NCBI GenBank assembly: GCA_951799445.1 | Contig: OX637288.1 | Span: 2,172,501-2,236,500, forward strand | Direction: 5' to 3' | Length of the DNA: 64,000 nucleotides | Source: Pseudisothecium myosuroides | Lineage: Eukaryota > Streptophyta > Bryopsida > Hypnales > Lembophyllaceae | Part shown: positions 23,881 through 35,484 of the stretch, one piece after another | Position numbering within the stretch: the first letter of the stretch is position 1 | How the letters are laid out: each line of letters starts with the position of its first letter | Notes under the pieces: generated by a model | What the model was told of the DNA's origin: nothing | Database searches by the model: none | Seen by the model: only the letters and a program-made list of their open reading frames with translations | Translations under genes and position numbers: made by a program

Positions 23881-24130
23881 AATAGATTTTTATTATAAAA
23901 ATTGTAGAAATCTTTGCTATCCTTCTATGGATTTTTCTCACTGGGTTTTACCATGAGAATGGATTGATAAAGGTGTTGTACTCTTTTTCCTTCGTTTGTG
24001 GTTTTGTCCTTGATTACAATCAAGGTTTTACCGGATAAGGTTTTAATGAGGCAACAATCATATATCTTGCAGGTTATAGAAATTAGAATATATGACATTG
24101 TATAGAATTTTATGTAAATATTATGTCAAG

Positions 24131-24393
24131 TGAGGAGGAGTGTTAAAAAAAATCTTATTTTAATACGCTCTCCACTTGTAGTTCCCTATAGTTAACTGTA
24201 GTTATAAAGACATTTAACTATAGATGAAAATCTCTTGGATCAATAAGAGAGAAGGACTATTCATCTTCTCTCCTTGATATATGTTTCATACTTCCTTTGA
24301 AAGGATACTTCCATTAGAGGAGATTTGAGCCTCCGGAAGATTGTTTCAGAGCTATTCCCATTGCTAGAAACCGGTCCCCTGTTGTCAAAATTT
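24131..24393 (+). mobile_element. Polypurine tract and 3' LTR of the copia remnant
   Basis: A purine run TGAGGAGGAG at 24131-24140 directly precedes TGTTAAAAAA at 24141, the expected order of polypurine tract and LTR start for copia elements. The LTR right end is unclear, probably shortly before the AT-rich run at about 24394. No 5' LTR or primer site is seen, so the element is 5'-truncated. Confidence 0.6.
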
Positions 24394-26635
24394 TAAAAAT
24401 TTTAAAAATATTAAAAAAATATTTTTTTTTTACAATTTTTTTTTAATTATTAAAATATTACTTAATTATTAATATCTGGCGTGGCAGTCTCTCAACCATA
24501 TTAGATTGGTGATTTGGCAGCGTTCCCAAAGTTCCCACAGTCCGGGAACTTGAAGAGAACTCGCAGTCTTCCATAGGCCCAAAAATCCTCTAATGTTTCT
24601 TTTTGCGTACTTTGGTTTTACAGTTTTGTTTTGTTTTCTATTCTTAACAACTTTGAGAGTTAACTAAACAGAATTGGAGAGAATATTCAGAGAGCAAACA
24701 TTCATCCTACCAGACATCACGTATTTAGTACGGAGTCGTACATAACTTCTTGCGAGTCAACGCTATCGCACAGAGCCTCCATCGGAAATGCAGGGCTTCC
24801 GAATTCCGATCCCAACGGAAGAACTAGCAAACCATGGCCGCTCCTACCACGAAGAAAACAGAGCAGCCCACTGGTGGTGCAAACGGAAGAAGATTCAAAA
24901 CCTATTCTCTCGTTGTCGTGAATTCTCGTTCGATTTAGATCTAAGGTTTGAAGTGACCGGTTTCAATCTTTACTTAGGATGTGGCTAAGGATTTCCGAGG
25001 CTGTCCTTCGCCGGGATTCTCGGATAAGCAGGGGTTCCCGGTTTTGCTGCAGGCCAGACACGATTTTGAGGGGCGAAGAGGATTCCTGGGACCGTGGATT
25101 TCAGAACTTTCAGTTCTGCTGTTGTCACTCAAGACCTCAAGGGAACCCTGGATTCTAAAAATCGAACTTTCCGCCTTCATGTACAACAGCTATCTTGCCC
25201 GAGTACTCCTGGACAAGATCATCAAAACCCTAAAACACCGTTGCATGGTGCGACTGCACTACTCAACCTCGACTGTAGAAATCGGGTCTTAGGGTTGGTT
25301 GGTGAGCTTGACGCATGTGGTGTCTCGCCATGTCGTCTTGCTGCACCAGATTTACCTGTCCGCTCGTTGAGTCTCCACTGCCAGGTAAACCGAACTTTCA
25401 AAGCATAATTCCTCACTGCAGCATGATATCCTTTCTCTGCAGCATGTGATCCTTTCTCTGCAGCAAAGTTAAATTTTGAAGCTGTTTGCATATGTTGAGA
25501 GTTGTGTGTTGTGGGTTCCCTTCCTGCTTGGAGGCTTACTCGATTGGGGAGGGAAGCCAGATATTGGGGTTGTTCATGTGAGATGTTGTGGTTTAGGTTT
25601 CTTGCTTTTCATGAGTTGCAATTTTCAGTAGAATTTTTTGTCTGTACAAGTGTCAATATCTGTTGTAGCTTTCTTGCTGGCTTTAGAAGAGTGTGTACGG
25701 GATTAGAGAATCTTAGAGATTGATACTTTCACATTTGAGGTTTCCCCTGACTACGTTCCAGTCCAGTTTTCTGAAGCTGAAGTCATTTGAAGTCGATGAT
25801 GTTGGTATCAAGCGCTGCAGTTGTTCCTTCCTCCGTGCTTGGTGGCCTTAGAGTTCCGGGTTGAGCAGTCTGAAGAATCGAACAGACACAGACGCAAGGG
25901 AGCAGAAGGCCGTAATTTGTTTGACTGAAGCTAAGTATTAAGGCTCCATACGTCGGTTGTGGTTGATGCAGGGAACTAGTGAGTGTTTTTTTCTCTCAGA
26001 ACCCTGAGGGCTGAGCAATTTGGAGGGGGTTCCGAAAAGCAGGAGGAGATCGTTTTCAGTTAACGGGGAGCGGAAGATCCCAAGTCAGGGATTCATATGT
26101 GGAACTTTTGTGTGTGGACTGAATTGAACTTCTAGTCAATAAATTGGAAGCGACAGACCTTGGAATTATTGGTGCTGAAGGTCGTGAAGGAGGTATAAAA
26201 TCAGACAAGCAATTGGACAGACTTGAAGATATTGCCAGTCATACATGATACTTTGTGTCTCTGCTGAAGTCGAGTTTTGAAGCTTGTTGTGTTCATTGGA
26301 CGTTGCTGATGTTGAGGTTGGGGTTGCTGAATGAAACTAGAATTTCTCTTCCTGCCTGGAGGTTTAGCAATTTGAGGAAGAGAAGGAACTCAGTTGAAGG
26401 GAGCAGATTGATACTTATATGCTACTTTTTCAACTTTTACTCAAGGTTTCAGACATGGCCTGGATATGCAGAAGGAGCTCTTTTCAACTGATGGAGGACG
26501 TACACTTGAAAGGGGGCCAAAGACTTGAGGAGATTCAGTCCTATACTTTTTCTAGATGAAGTTGGATTTCTATCTGTGGTGTTACTCTGTTGTTGAAGCG
26601 GAACCGTCAGAAGTTTGTATACGCAGAGCCACAAA
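24394..26635. other. Upstream region of the PPR gene, no recognised gene
   Basis: The first 200 bp are AT-rich and include a fragment (about 24480-24600) resembling the right subterminal part of the pogo-like element (GTCCGGGAACT and a CCTCTAATG end). From about 24.6 kb the sequence turns GC-balanced and gene-like. It includes a 66-codon ATG frame at 24788 and three overlapping frames of about 100 codons at 24.98-25.41 kb, none recognisable. It may hold promoter and non-coding leader exons of the PPR gene, or a short unrecognised gene. Confidence 0.35.
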
Positions 26636-29342
26636 ATGTCCGCATTAATGCACCTTTTGTCGCATCATAGGCAGCAGACGAGAAGCTATTTGGTGCTTGG
26701 AGCTGGTGCACGGGTGAGTGAGTGTTGACTTCCGGCCATTCACCTGTTCTACGGAAGTAGTTGGATGGGTTGTGACTTGTCTGAATTGAAGTACCGTGGT
26801 CATGTTAGCAACACATGTGTCCGATACATTTAGGTCCGTCGACAGCAGTATATTTGATCAATACGGTGGTACGCTTCCCCCAAACTGACAGGACGTGAAC
26901 TTGGTGGTTGGACGTTAAACATTAAATCTTTGAACCGATGAGTACCATATGCTGAAACTGATACCACTTGAATGTGTTTTTTGACAGACTGTCGGGGATT
27001 TGTGTGACCAGGATGCCTGTGTGATCACATTCTTGAAGTCTCCATGGCATATACAGCCGTGTTTTTTATGTGTCTCAGCCTCCGATGGAGGAAGGAGCAG
27101 CGGACCCATTAGGTGTTCATCGTCATCAGTTTGGAGAAAACCCTCTGTGAGTACCAATTTTCGAAGGAGAAAAACTTTGCCCGCTAGTGCGAAAGCGTCA
27201 AAGCAAGCAGCTCAAGTTAGTGGTGGGAGTAAGCGCATGCAAAGCGCAACGAACGCTAGTGAAGCAATTGATCTTTTGGAGAACCGACTACAACGGGGCA
27301 TTGCAGTAGACTCGTACTCCTATGTTGAAATTCTGAAGCGGTGCTTGAAGCGGGAAGACCTTCCGGCAGTAAAGCAGGTTCATGAGTGCGCCATTGAGAG
27401 TGGCATGCAGCAGAATATATATGTGGCAAACAACCTATTGAATGGATACATCAGATGTGGGAGACTGGAGGATGCATGCAGAGTGTTTGACGAACTTGTG
27501 GAGAAGAATGTTATCAGTTGGAACGTCATGATTGGAGGTTATGCTCAGCGCAGTTGTGTGAAAGACGCCATGGAAGTTTTCCATCGTATGCGAAAGGAAG
27601 GTATGCAACCTAATGCAGTTACTTACTTGAGCATCCTGAAAGCCTGTGCGAGCCCATCAGCCTTGAAGTGGGTCGAGGAAGTTCATGCACATATCAGAGA
27701 GGGTGGGTTGGAATCAGATGTTCGTGTGGGGACTTCGCTCCTTAAGATGTATGCAAAGTGTGGGATCTTAGAGGAGGCAAGGAACACTTTTGATAAGTTG
27801 GCGAGTCGCGATGTGATTACCTGGAATGTGATGATTGGAGCATTTGCCGACAGTGGTGATGGTGAGGAAGCATATCGACTTCTTCTCCAAATGAAACGGG
27901 AAGGCTTCAAACCAGACGCCTTTACATATGCGAGTATCCTGAATGCATGTGCAAGCGCGGGGGCTTTGGAGTGGGTCAGGGAGGTTCATAGCCATGCCCG
28001 TGAAGCCGGATTTGAGTCGGATTTGCGTGTGGGCAGTGCGCTGGTGCACATGTATGCGAAGTGTGGCAGTATTGATGATGCGCGACTGGCTTTTGACAAG
28101 ATGGAGGAACGGGACGTGATTACTTGGAACGTGATGATTGGAGGACTTGCGCAACATGGCTGTGGGTCTGAAGCATATCGACTTCTTCTCCAAATGAAAC
28201 GGGAAGGCTTCAAACCAGACGCCTTTACATATGCGAGTATCCTGAATGCATGTGCAAGCGCGGGGGCTTTGGAGTGGGTGAAGGAGGTTCACAGGCATGT
28301 CCTTGAAGCGGGACTTGAGTCGGATTTGCGTGTGGGCAGTGCGCTGGTCCACATGTATGCTAAATGTGGCAGTTTGGATGATGCACGAGTGTTTTTTGAG
28401 AGGATGGAGGATCGTGATGTAATTACATGGACCATGATGATTGGTGGACTTGCAGAGCATGGATGTGGGCATGAAGCCCTGGAAGTCTTTAAAACTATGA
28501 TTGCAGACGGTGTGAAGCCCAATGAGATCTCATTCGTTGCAGTGTTGTCAGCTTGTAGTCATTCAGGCCTTGTGGATGAGAGCCGTAGACATTTTTTGGC
28601 TATGACACAAGATTATGGCATCGAACCTAGTGTGGTGCTTTGTAACTGCATGGTGGATGTTCTTGCGCGAGCAGGACACTTGGAGGAAGCAAAGCTCTTG
28701 ATTGCCAACATGCCGGTGGAACCAAATGGTGCAACTTGGGGAGCCTTGCTTGGTGCTTGTAGAACGTACGGTAATGTGGAGTTGGGCAAACTTGCCGCTA
28801 ATGAGCGTCTCAAGTTGGAACCGAAGGATGCTTCTGCATACGTGCTTCTCTCGAATATCTATGCTGCAGCTGGCAAGTGGGAGGAGGTGTTGTGGGTGCG
28901 CACTATGATGCAGGAGAGAGGTATACGCAAGGAGCCAGGGCGTAGCTGGATTGAAGTTGATAACAAGGTCCATGACTTCGTCGTAGGGGATACTTCTCAC
29001 TCAGAAGCGAAGGAGATCTATGCTGAGCTAAGGAGGTTGAGCGAGACAATTAAGGCTGAAGGCTACATTCCTGATACCCGGCTAGTGTTGCGGAACATTG
29101 AGGAGGAGGAGAAAGAACTTGCTCTTTGCTCCCATAGCGAGAAGTTGGCTATTGCTTATGGACTCATGCGGACACCCCCTGGACAGCCAATTCGGGTGTT
29201 CAAGAACCTTCGAGTGTGTGCAGACTGCCATACAGCAACCAAGTTTATCTCAAAGGTGACTGAACGAGATATTGTTGTGAGGGATGCCAATCGCTTTCAC
29301 CACTTCCAAGATGGTGTGTGTTCTTGTGGTGATTACTGGTGA
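26636..29342 (+). CDS. PLS-class PPR protein with E and DYW domains (organelle RNA editing factor)
   Basis: Two exons: 26636-26713 and 26988-29342, about 810 residues. Exon 1 encodes an Arg/Ser/His-rich start (MSALMHLLSHHRQQTRSYLV) like an organelle presequence. A GTGAGT donor and TTTTTGACAG acceptor join it in phase 0. Exon 2 alone has no in-frame ATG until 27237, which supports the split gene. About 13 PPR motifs follow in L-S-P triplets, with repeated MIGGLAQHGCG and VGSALVHMYAKCGS blocks. Then come E motifs (YVLLSNIYAAAGKWEEV; VRTMMQERGIRKEPG) and a complete DYW domain: the HSEKLA deaminase motif, CADCH and terminal CSCGDYW. The catalytic and zinc-binding residues are all present, so it is likely an active C-to-U editing enzyme for one or a few mitochondrial or plastid sites. 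It is the only intact gene in the spacer between the inverted arms. Confidence 0.92.
27867..28279 (+). repeat. Exact 110 bp duplication, period 303 bp, in the PPR gene
   Basis: Bases 27867-27976 and 28170-28279 are identical over 110 bp, one L-S-P triplet (101 codons) apart. They encode EAYRLLLQMKREGFKPDAFT and onward through ASAGALEW. Flanking triplet sequence is similar but not identical. This points to a recent in-frame triplet duplication or local gene conversion. Confidence 0.95.
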
Positions 29343-32300
29343 CCAAGTTGGCAATCTTGACCAATTGTTGGCTATCTTGTTTTTTGAATCCCTTGACCAT
29401 GATTTTTGCATGCAATTGTAATTTGAAAATTTTCATTGTAATTTGTCATCATCTGCAAATGTAGTTATCGTGTTGATCAGTGAAAACAATTGCATTGGTT
29501 GGAAATGACTTGAGAGGTATTCATAGAGGTTGTTGTCTATGCATTTTCTTTAGTGATGGTTTTTGTGAAGAAGTCAAAATCAGGGGATGGCAAATTTAGT
29601 TAGAATTAGCCTAAGACACACATCTTGTCCATATGATATGTATTCTTTTTTTGGCAACTTCAAAATGTATTGAGAAAACTAGTCACCAAAAAAGTGTCAA
29701 AATGATTGTCTAGAAGTTCTTCATTCAAGATGGCCATGCTAGGAGTTATTTTTTCTTAGTAGCAAGGTCACTCTTGTTGCTATTGTAGTTGAAGTGCTCA
29801 TAAATAGGTAACTCAATATTTGGTCCTTGGTGTGAATTTTGGAAGTCAATGTTGAGGCTAGGTGATTATAATTAGTGAGATTTATGTCAATGTGGCTCTG
29901 AGCTCAAGAGAAATAAATTGATTTTGGTCTTGGATGTAAGTTTATTGTAGTCAAAGTTTCGGGTTTATATGGTATTGTCTTTTCCTTCATTTCTTGCTCT
30001 TCTATGTGTTGTTTGGTTGGGTTTGTCTTAGTTGCCATAAGTGCCCCATCTGCACTTTAGTTTTGGAGGCGCTTGTTTGAGAGATTTGGTGTGAGTTTTA
30101 GGCTTTTCAATTGTAGTAGGGGATCCATGTTTAGGAATTATGGCTTGGTTGTTACTAAAGTGATTTTTTTTATTAATGTGGGACACTAATTTATAGAAGA
30201 CGCACTAGTTGTAATATATTTTCTTTCAAATTAGTATGGCATGAAATATTGAGTGTGTTCTACTAATTCCGACAAAATAAAATTAGTACTTGGCAAACCT
30301 ATAACCTCTCTACAATCTATAGATGTTGGATAGTGTTTTAAAAAATTTGTAATTTCTTTAGTATTGTAGTTATACAAAATAAATTGAGGTAATGGATAAA
30401 TCTATATCCTCTTCTAATTTTATTGTGATGCTAATATTGCACACTTACTAATTGGATCAATCAATGGTGCTAAAATTAGAGCTAATATTAGACTTGAACC
30501 TCTGTAACGATCGTCACAGGGGACAAATAGGCTTGTAAATGAAGTTACATATATTTGCAACTTCACATGTGGAAATTGTTCAATTAGGTATGTACACAAT
30601 ATGGCAAATTCTCAAGATAAATTGGGATTGTCTAATTACAAGATGTGCCAATAGAGAAGGTTGAGGTCATTGATTACCTCTCTATATTCTACTACAGGTT
30701 ACTAACTCTTTCATTGTCAATTTCGTTGAATTCGCTTGCTTTTACACTCCCGAAGTATGACATTCATTTGCATAAAGATGTAGGAAAGGTATTCTTTAAC
30801 AAATTTTTTTATTTTCAAGCCATTAGCCCTAAAAATTGCTAAAGTGGTGGAATTTGGTCAAATTAACGACATTGACATTTTCTCAATCATTTGTGAAAGC
30901 GCTCATCAACTGAACTCCAAATTTGGACATTTGAGATTTAAAAATATTTGCCACTCTATATGATTCAATCACAATTACCATTTCAAGTTTAGTTGACCAA
31001 ACATGCAATGCAGACGTCGCAAAGTATATTGTTGGGTGAATTGTGTGATGTTCATCTTGCAATCCACTGTATATGTTCTGCAGTTGAGGAATGTTGCCAA
31101 AATCACAGTCTATATATGTAGAGTCTCGCCTTCAAAACAAAGCACTAGTCCATGGTTTGACTTTCCTTTTATAATTTGATGAAGGAATGTCACACGCTCG
31201 AGTGTGACAAAATTCCTTCACACTCCATCGGAGACTAATTCTTCAACCATTCAAAGAATGAAATTGGATAACCATCTATATTCTTCATTTGCACAAACTA
31301 TGGCGGCTAATCTATACACTAGTTAGCTGCAAGTCACGCACTCACAAGTGAATTGAGATTCCAATTACAAATTCCAATGCTTGCTTCACTTTTGCATCAC
31401 CACAATTGACTATTGAATGGCCATGACCATCATCGTGCGTTATTCTCTACATTGAGAATTGACAAAACAACTACCTTACTAACTTCCAAGACAATTGATT
31501 TTGATCTACACTAGTGTTGGGATGGTGAAGGAGCTACAAACCTTATTTTAAATGAACGCTCCTAGCTTTAAGATTCCCAGTTTGCTCCATCGACAATCGA
31601 TTGAACACTCCAAGCTAGGCTCTCATTGTCTGCCATGCAAACACCAACCGTGAAGGAAAAGAGGTGTGTAATTTCATATCAATGACTGGTCAGTACTCGA
31701 GCATTTAATTTGCAAATACAAAGTGATTGATGGTTTGAAAAGTCTATTATGAATTGGACATGGGAGCTTGCTTTCAATAACGTAGCTTTAGAGCACAAAA
31801 CTTGATGCCCACCTAAATTGAAGGTGATGATCTGTAGGGCAAGTAGGTCAACCATGATCTGCAAAGTGGTTGTGGTACAATTGTATAAATGAAACGCTTG
31901 GGGACTTGGGAGCTGCAAAGATGTTGACTAATATAGGTGGCTACGCGTTGTAAGAATCTGAGCATGCCTGGATTCTATTATAAGGTAGACAAGTCTATCA
32001 CCACCATGATTTGGAATCTGAATATCTTGTCATGGGGCCAATTCCAAGAAGGGCTCATAGTTTTTCAGAGATGTACACTTGTTTCACGGATCAACCCTCC
32101 ACACTAGAAGGCACAATCCAAAGGCCATTGTCCTCCAAACTACCTACATGACAGAAAAATGCCTACATGGCAACAAACTCTCTACCATAGTTTGGGTTGG
32201 CTAGAAATGGAGACCCAAACTATGATCGAGAGTCGGTCAAATTTTTTTCCTAAAAAAATCAGAAAGTTTCTCTCTTCTCTCAAGTCCTTTCTCCTTTCTA

Positions 32301-32768
32301 TTTTGTGCTTTCTCCATTCTCTTTTTTCTTTTTCTCTTTCTTATTTCATTCATACCCTTTTATAGTCCTTCTCTGATGATGAGAGCATGTGCTGGAATTG
32401 TTTTTTCAAGGCCTTTTTTGACTCTTTTCGCAATTTTATTTAAACTTCTGCTTGTAGGAATTGACACATGGGTCATGCTTCATGGAAAATTTCAGAAATT
32501 TGTTGAATTAATATGGAGAGAAAAGGATAGAAGTTGAATAAAGGGTATGGGTTTGGACTTTTGGCTTGGCTTTTGGAGTCTTCACACTATGGCTGGCCAA
32601 AGGGTCCACTTCCTATTATTTATTGCCTATTAAAAAACCATTTCTTTGAACTCTCACCAAAGGTTTGGCTACTCCCTCCCATGCTTCTTGACTTAGACGG
32701 CCATAGTGTGAAGTGGTCCTTAATTAAGTTCCCACCAATCAAAGAATGATTGACACATTACCCATTTC
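29343..32768. other. AT-rich spacer after the PPR gene, no gene recognised
   Basis: The 3' flank of the PPR gene is followed by about 3 kb without coding character. A short inverted pair lies at about 32576-32597 and 32695-32718 (CTTCACACTATGGC against GCCATAGTGTGAAG), perhaps a decayed MITE. No RNA gene was recognised. Confidence 0.4.
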
Positions 32769-33980
32769 ACTATAAGAAATTGGGGGTATAAATGACTGGA
32801 GAAAATGATTTCAAATTGACTTCTAGTAATTGTTTCAGACAAAAATGATAGATAAATGACTCGAGGCCCCTACTGTCATTTTGGACAAGGCGTTTTTAAA
32901 TGACTGCAGCACTTATTATCACCATCCATTTTTTCCTTGGATGGGCTTTGGATGAGAAAGCGTGAGGTGGACATCCACGTCAGCAGTCATTTGCAAGTCA
33001 TTTTGTAATTGAATCTGAGGCCATTTCAAATCTATTTTTTTTCAAGATATTTGAATTTTAGATCTACCTTTCTTCTAGATTTTAGAATTTCAAATCTACC
33101 TTTTTTTAAGATTTCAAAATTCCAGATCTACCATTCTTCTAGATTTTAGAATTTCAAATCTACCTTTTTTTTAGATTTCAAAATTCCAGATCTACCTTAT
33201 TCCTAGATTTCAAAATTTTAAATTTTTTTATTTAATAGATTTCATTGGTTCAAAAAACCATATAATTTCGTAGATTTTAAAATTTCTTGGATTTTAAATA
33301 TTTTTCAATTTCTATAGATTATAGAAATCTACAAATTATAGAAATCTATACTCTATAGAAATCTACAAATTATAGAAATCTATACTATATAGAAATCTAT
33401 AAATTGTAGAAATCTATACTCTATAGAAATCTACAAATTGTAGAGATCTTAGAATTAAATCACAAAAATTCATTGCATAAGACTATAACAACTTACAAGT
33501 CTTAATATATGTCCAACCTAATGGTACTCTTCACAATTGATATGGGACAATTGATATAAGACAAATGGAAATGAACTTTGAAAGCAACTAGGAAACAACT
33601 AGAAAACGACTAAGAAACAACTAGTATAAGACTTAAAAGCGACTAGGAAACGACTAGCTTTACTATTGCAAAATTCAGTTTTTTTGTTGATATGAGCCAT
33701 TTTGTTAAAATGGCGAAATTCCTTAATTTTGGCAGTTTTCATAGTTCAGAGCGCTGCAATCTGAAATGTTCAACTGTCCTAGATTTTTGAAATCTACAAG
33801 TGTCATAGATGTTGCTTTCAAATTTGAATTTGCGTAGTCTGAAATCTACAACAATGCTAGATATTTGAAATCTATAAAAGACCAATATTTCAGAAATCTA
33901 TACCCCTTTTAGATGTTTCTTTTGCAGTTCAGAGCAGCCACTCTAAAAATGGCACATGGAAACTGCAATCTTAACAAAAT
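32769..33980. mobile_element. Probable CACTA-type terminus with subterminal tandem repeats
   Basis: A CACTATAAGAAA end at 32769 is followed by AT-rich repeats: alternating AGATTTCAAAATTCCAGAT and TAGATTTTAGAATTTCAAAT units at about 33040-33215 and an ATAGAAATCTACAAATT/ATAGAAATCTATACT array at about 33316-33445. Terminal CACTA plus clustered subterminal repeats is the usual architecture of CMC/En-Spm elements. No matching second end with the same 3 bp flanks was found, so it is a solo or truncated end. Confidence 0.45.
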
Positions 33981-34559
33981 TGCCCAATAATTTGGCAAGG
34001 AGAGACATTAATTTGGCAAGGAGGGCCTTCTTTGACAATGTCCAAATCATTTACTAGTTGCGGTCGCGACTGGGGAATGAAGACACGATGAAAACCAAAC
34101 TTCCTGTGCATGTTTTCGTTGAGGGTTCATTTGTTTTCCTGCTGTAGAGGTCACAGTCATTTTCTGCGACTTGGCGTCACTGATCTGCACTTCTCTAATT
34201 GCACCCCTCCTTGCTAAGGGCTTACCTAAGGTACCATTAGATGGGATTCGAGGGTCTTGGAGGGCTGAGAGTTTGCCGACGTTCCCAAAGTGTAAAAACG
34301 CTACAGGAACGAGCTGCAGCAGTTGGTTGATGTGGCACAACGACTGCCACGGCATTTTTTTGAAAAAACAAAACAAAAAAATTAATAAATATTTTCTGAC
34401 AACGTACCGCTGTTCACAGAATTGGGCTAGATCGAGGAACGCCCCCAAAACGTCCCTCCAGAGACCCTCAAAAACATCTAATGCAAGAATGCAACCGAGG
34501 GACGCACGGTCCAAGAGATCTTATTGTAACAAACAAACAAAACAAAATAGACAATCTCA
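33981..34559. other. Decayed sequence left of TTAA element B
   Basis: No gene is seen. An ORF of about 130 codons on + (34171-34563) and one of 155 codons on - (34047-34514) overlap each other and have no motif. A segment with GTTCCCAAAGT and GATGTGGCA resembles parts of the 24.5 kb fragment. Confidence 0.3.
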
Positions 34560-34563
34560 TTAA

Positions 34564-35480
34564 CCCCTAAAGGACCAAGGCCTTTTTTCTGCCAAAAAAC
34601 ATTCAAAATTGCCATATCTATAGCAAAGACTAAAAAAATTGAAAATTGTTTTTTTCCACATCTAACCATAGTATCTTACACCTAACTAGTATGAGAGTGT
34701 GTGGAAAAAATTTCAAATTTTTTGACCGCACAGATTGCAAGATATCTACGTTTAAAATGAAAAAAACAAGTTTTTCATCACATTGATGGACTAGATTTTT
34801 TGACTTTAAACATTTTTAACTTAAAATTTTTGCACTACAAAGTTTGGAGCTTTAAATCTTTATAGTGGAGAATTGAGTTGAGAGTCTAGGAAAAAAAATG
34901 AAAATTCAAAAAAACTTAATTATCATTCTTAAAAAAATTGTTAAGTAGAAGTAGGTACGAGATAGAAGGAAAATCTAAAATATTAAAGATGGAATTAAAA
35001 CACACTAATCCCAATGGTGAGATTGTTCTAGCAAGTAAACTAAACCACACAAAAAAAAAATTTGAAAAATTTGAAAAATTGCATTCAGAAATGAATCCTA
35101 CAAGTTATTTTTTTCAAGAAGATGCTCTAACTGTTCGAAAAACAAGAATGTCCATAACTTTCTCATAACATACCCAAATGAAATGAATTAAAGCTTTCCA
35201 GATAGGCAAAAATATAATCTATGAGAAAAAAATATATAAAAAATTCAAATTTTTGTCCATTTTTTTTGCTGCCCGGGCTGCCCCCCGTCCCTTGTTTTGA
35301 GCTTATTTGGTCATAACTTTTGTTCCCAGGCACCGATTGTGAAAAAAATTATATTCCCACAAAGCTTATCAGTTTTTCTATCTTCAAAAAAAGTTTAAAA
35401 AAATCACGACAAAATTTCAGCCCGTAGGTACCTGCCCAAAAATGCATTTGTCCCCCGAAGGGACAATGGTCCTTTAGGGG
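34564..35480 (+). mobile_element. TTAA-flanked element, copy B (piggyBac-like ends)
   Basis: This element is 917 bp with perfect 13 bp inverted ends CCCCTAAAGGACC and TTAA on both sides (34560-34563 and 35481-35484). It has the same orientation and length class as copy A, sharing a CAAAATTGCCATATCTA block, AAGCTTTCCAGATAG and GGTCATAACTTTTG. There is no substantial ORF. Confidence 0.75.
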
Positions 35481-35484
35481 TTAA

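Noticed and set aside
27000..27002. TTG at 27000 as the PPR start
   Set aside because: Plant nuclear genes rarely start at TTG; the frame continues upstream to a good acceptor at 26987.
34047..34563. Overlapping 155-codon (-) and 130-codon (+) frames
   Set aside because: They overlap on opposite strands, lack motifs and lie in decayed repeat sequence.
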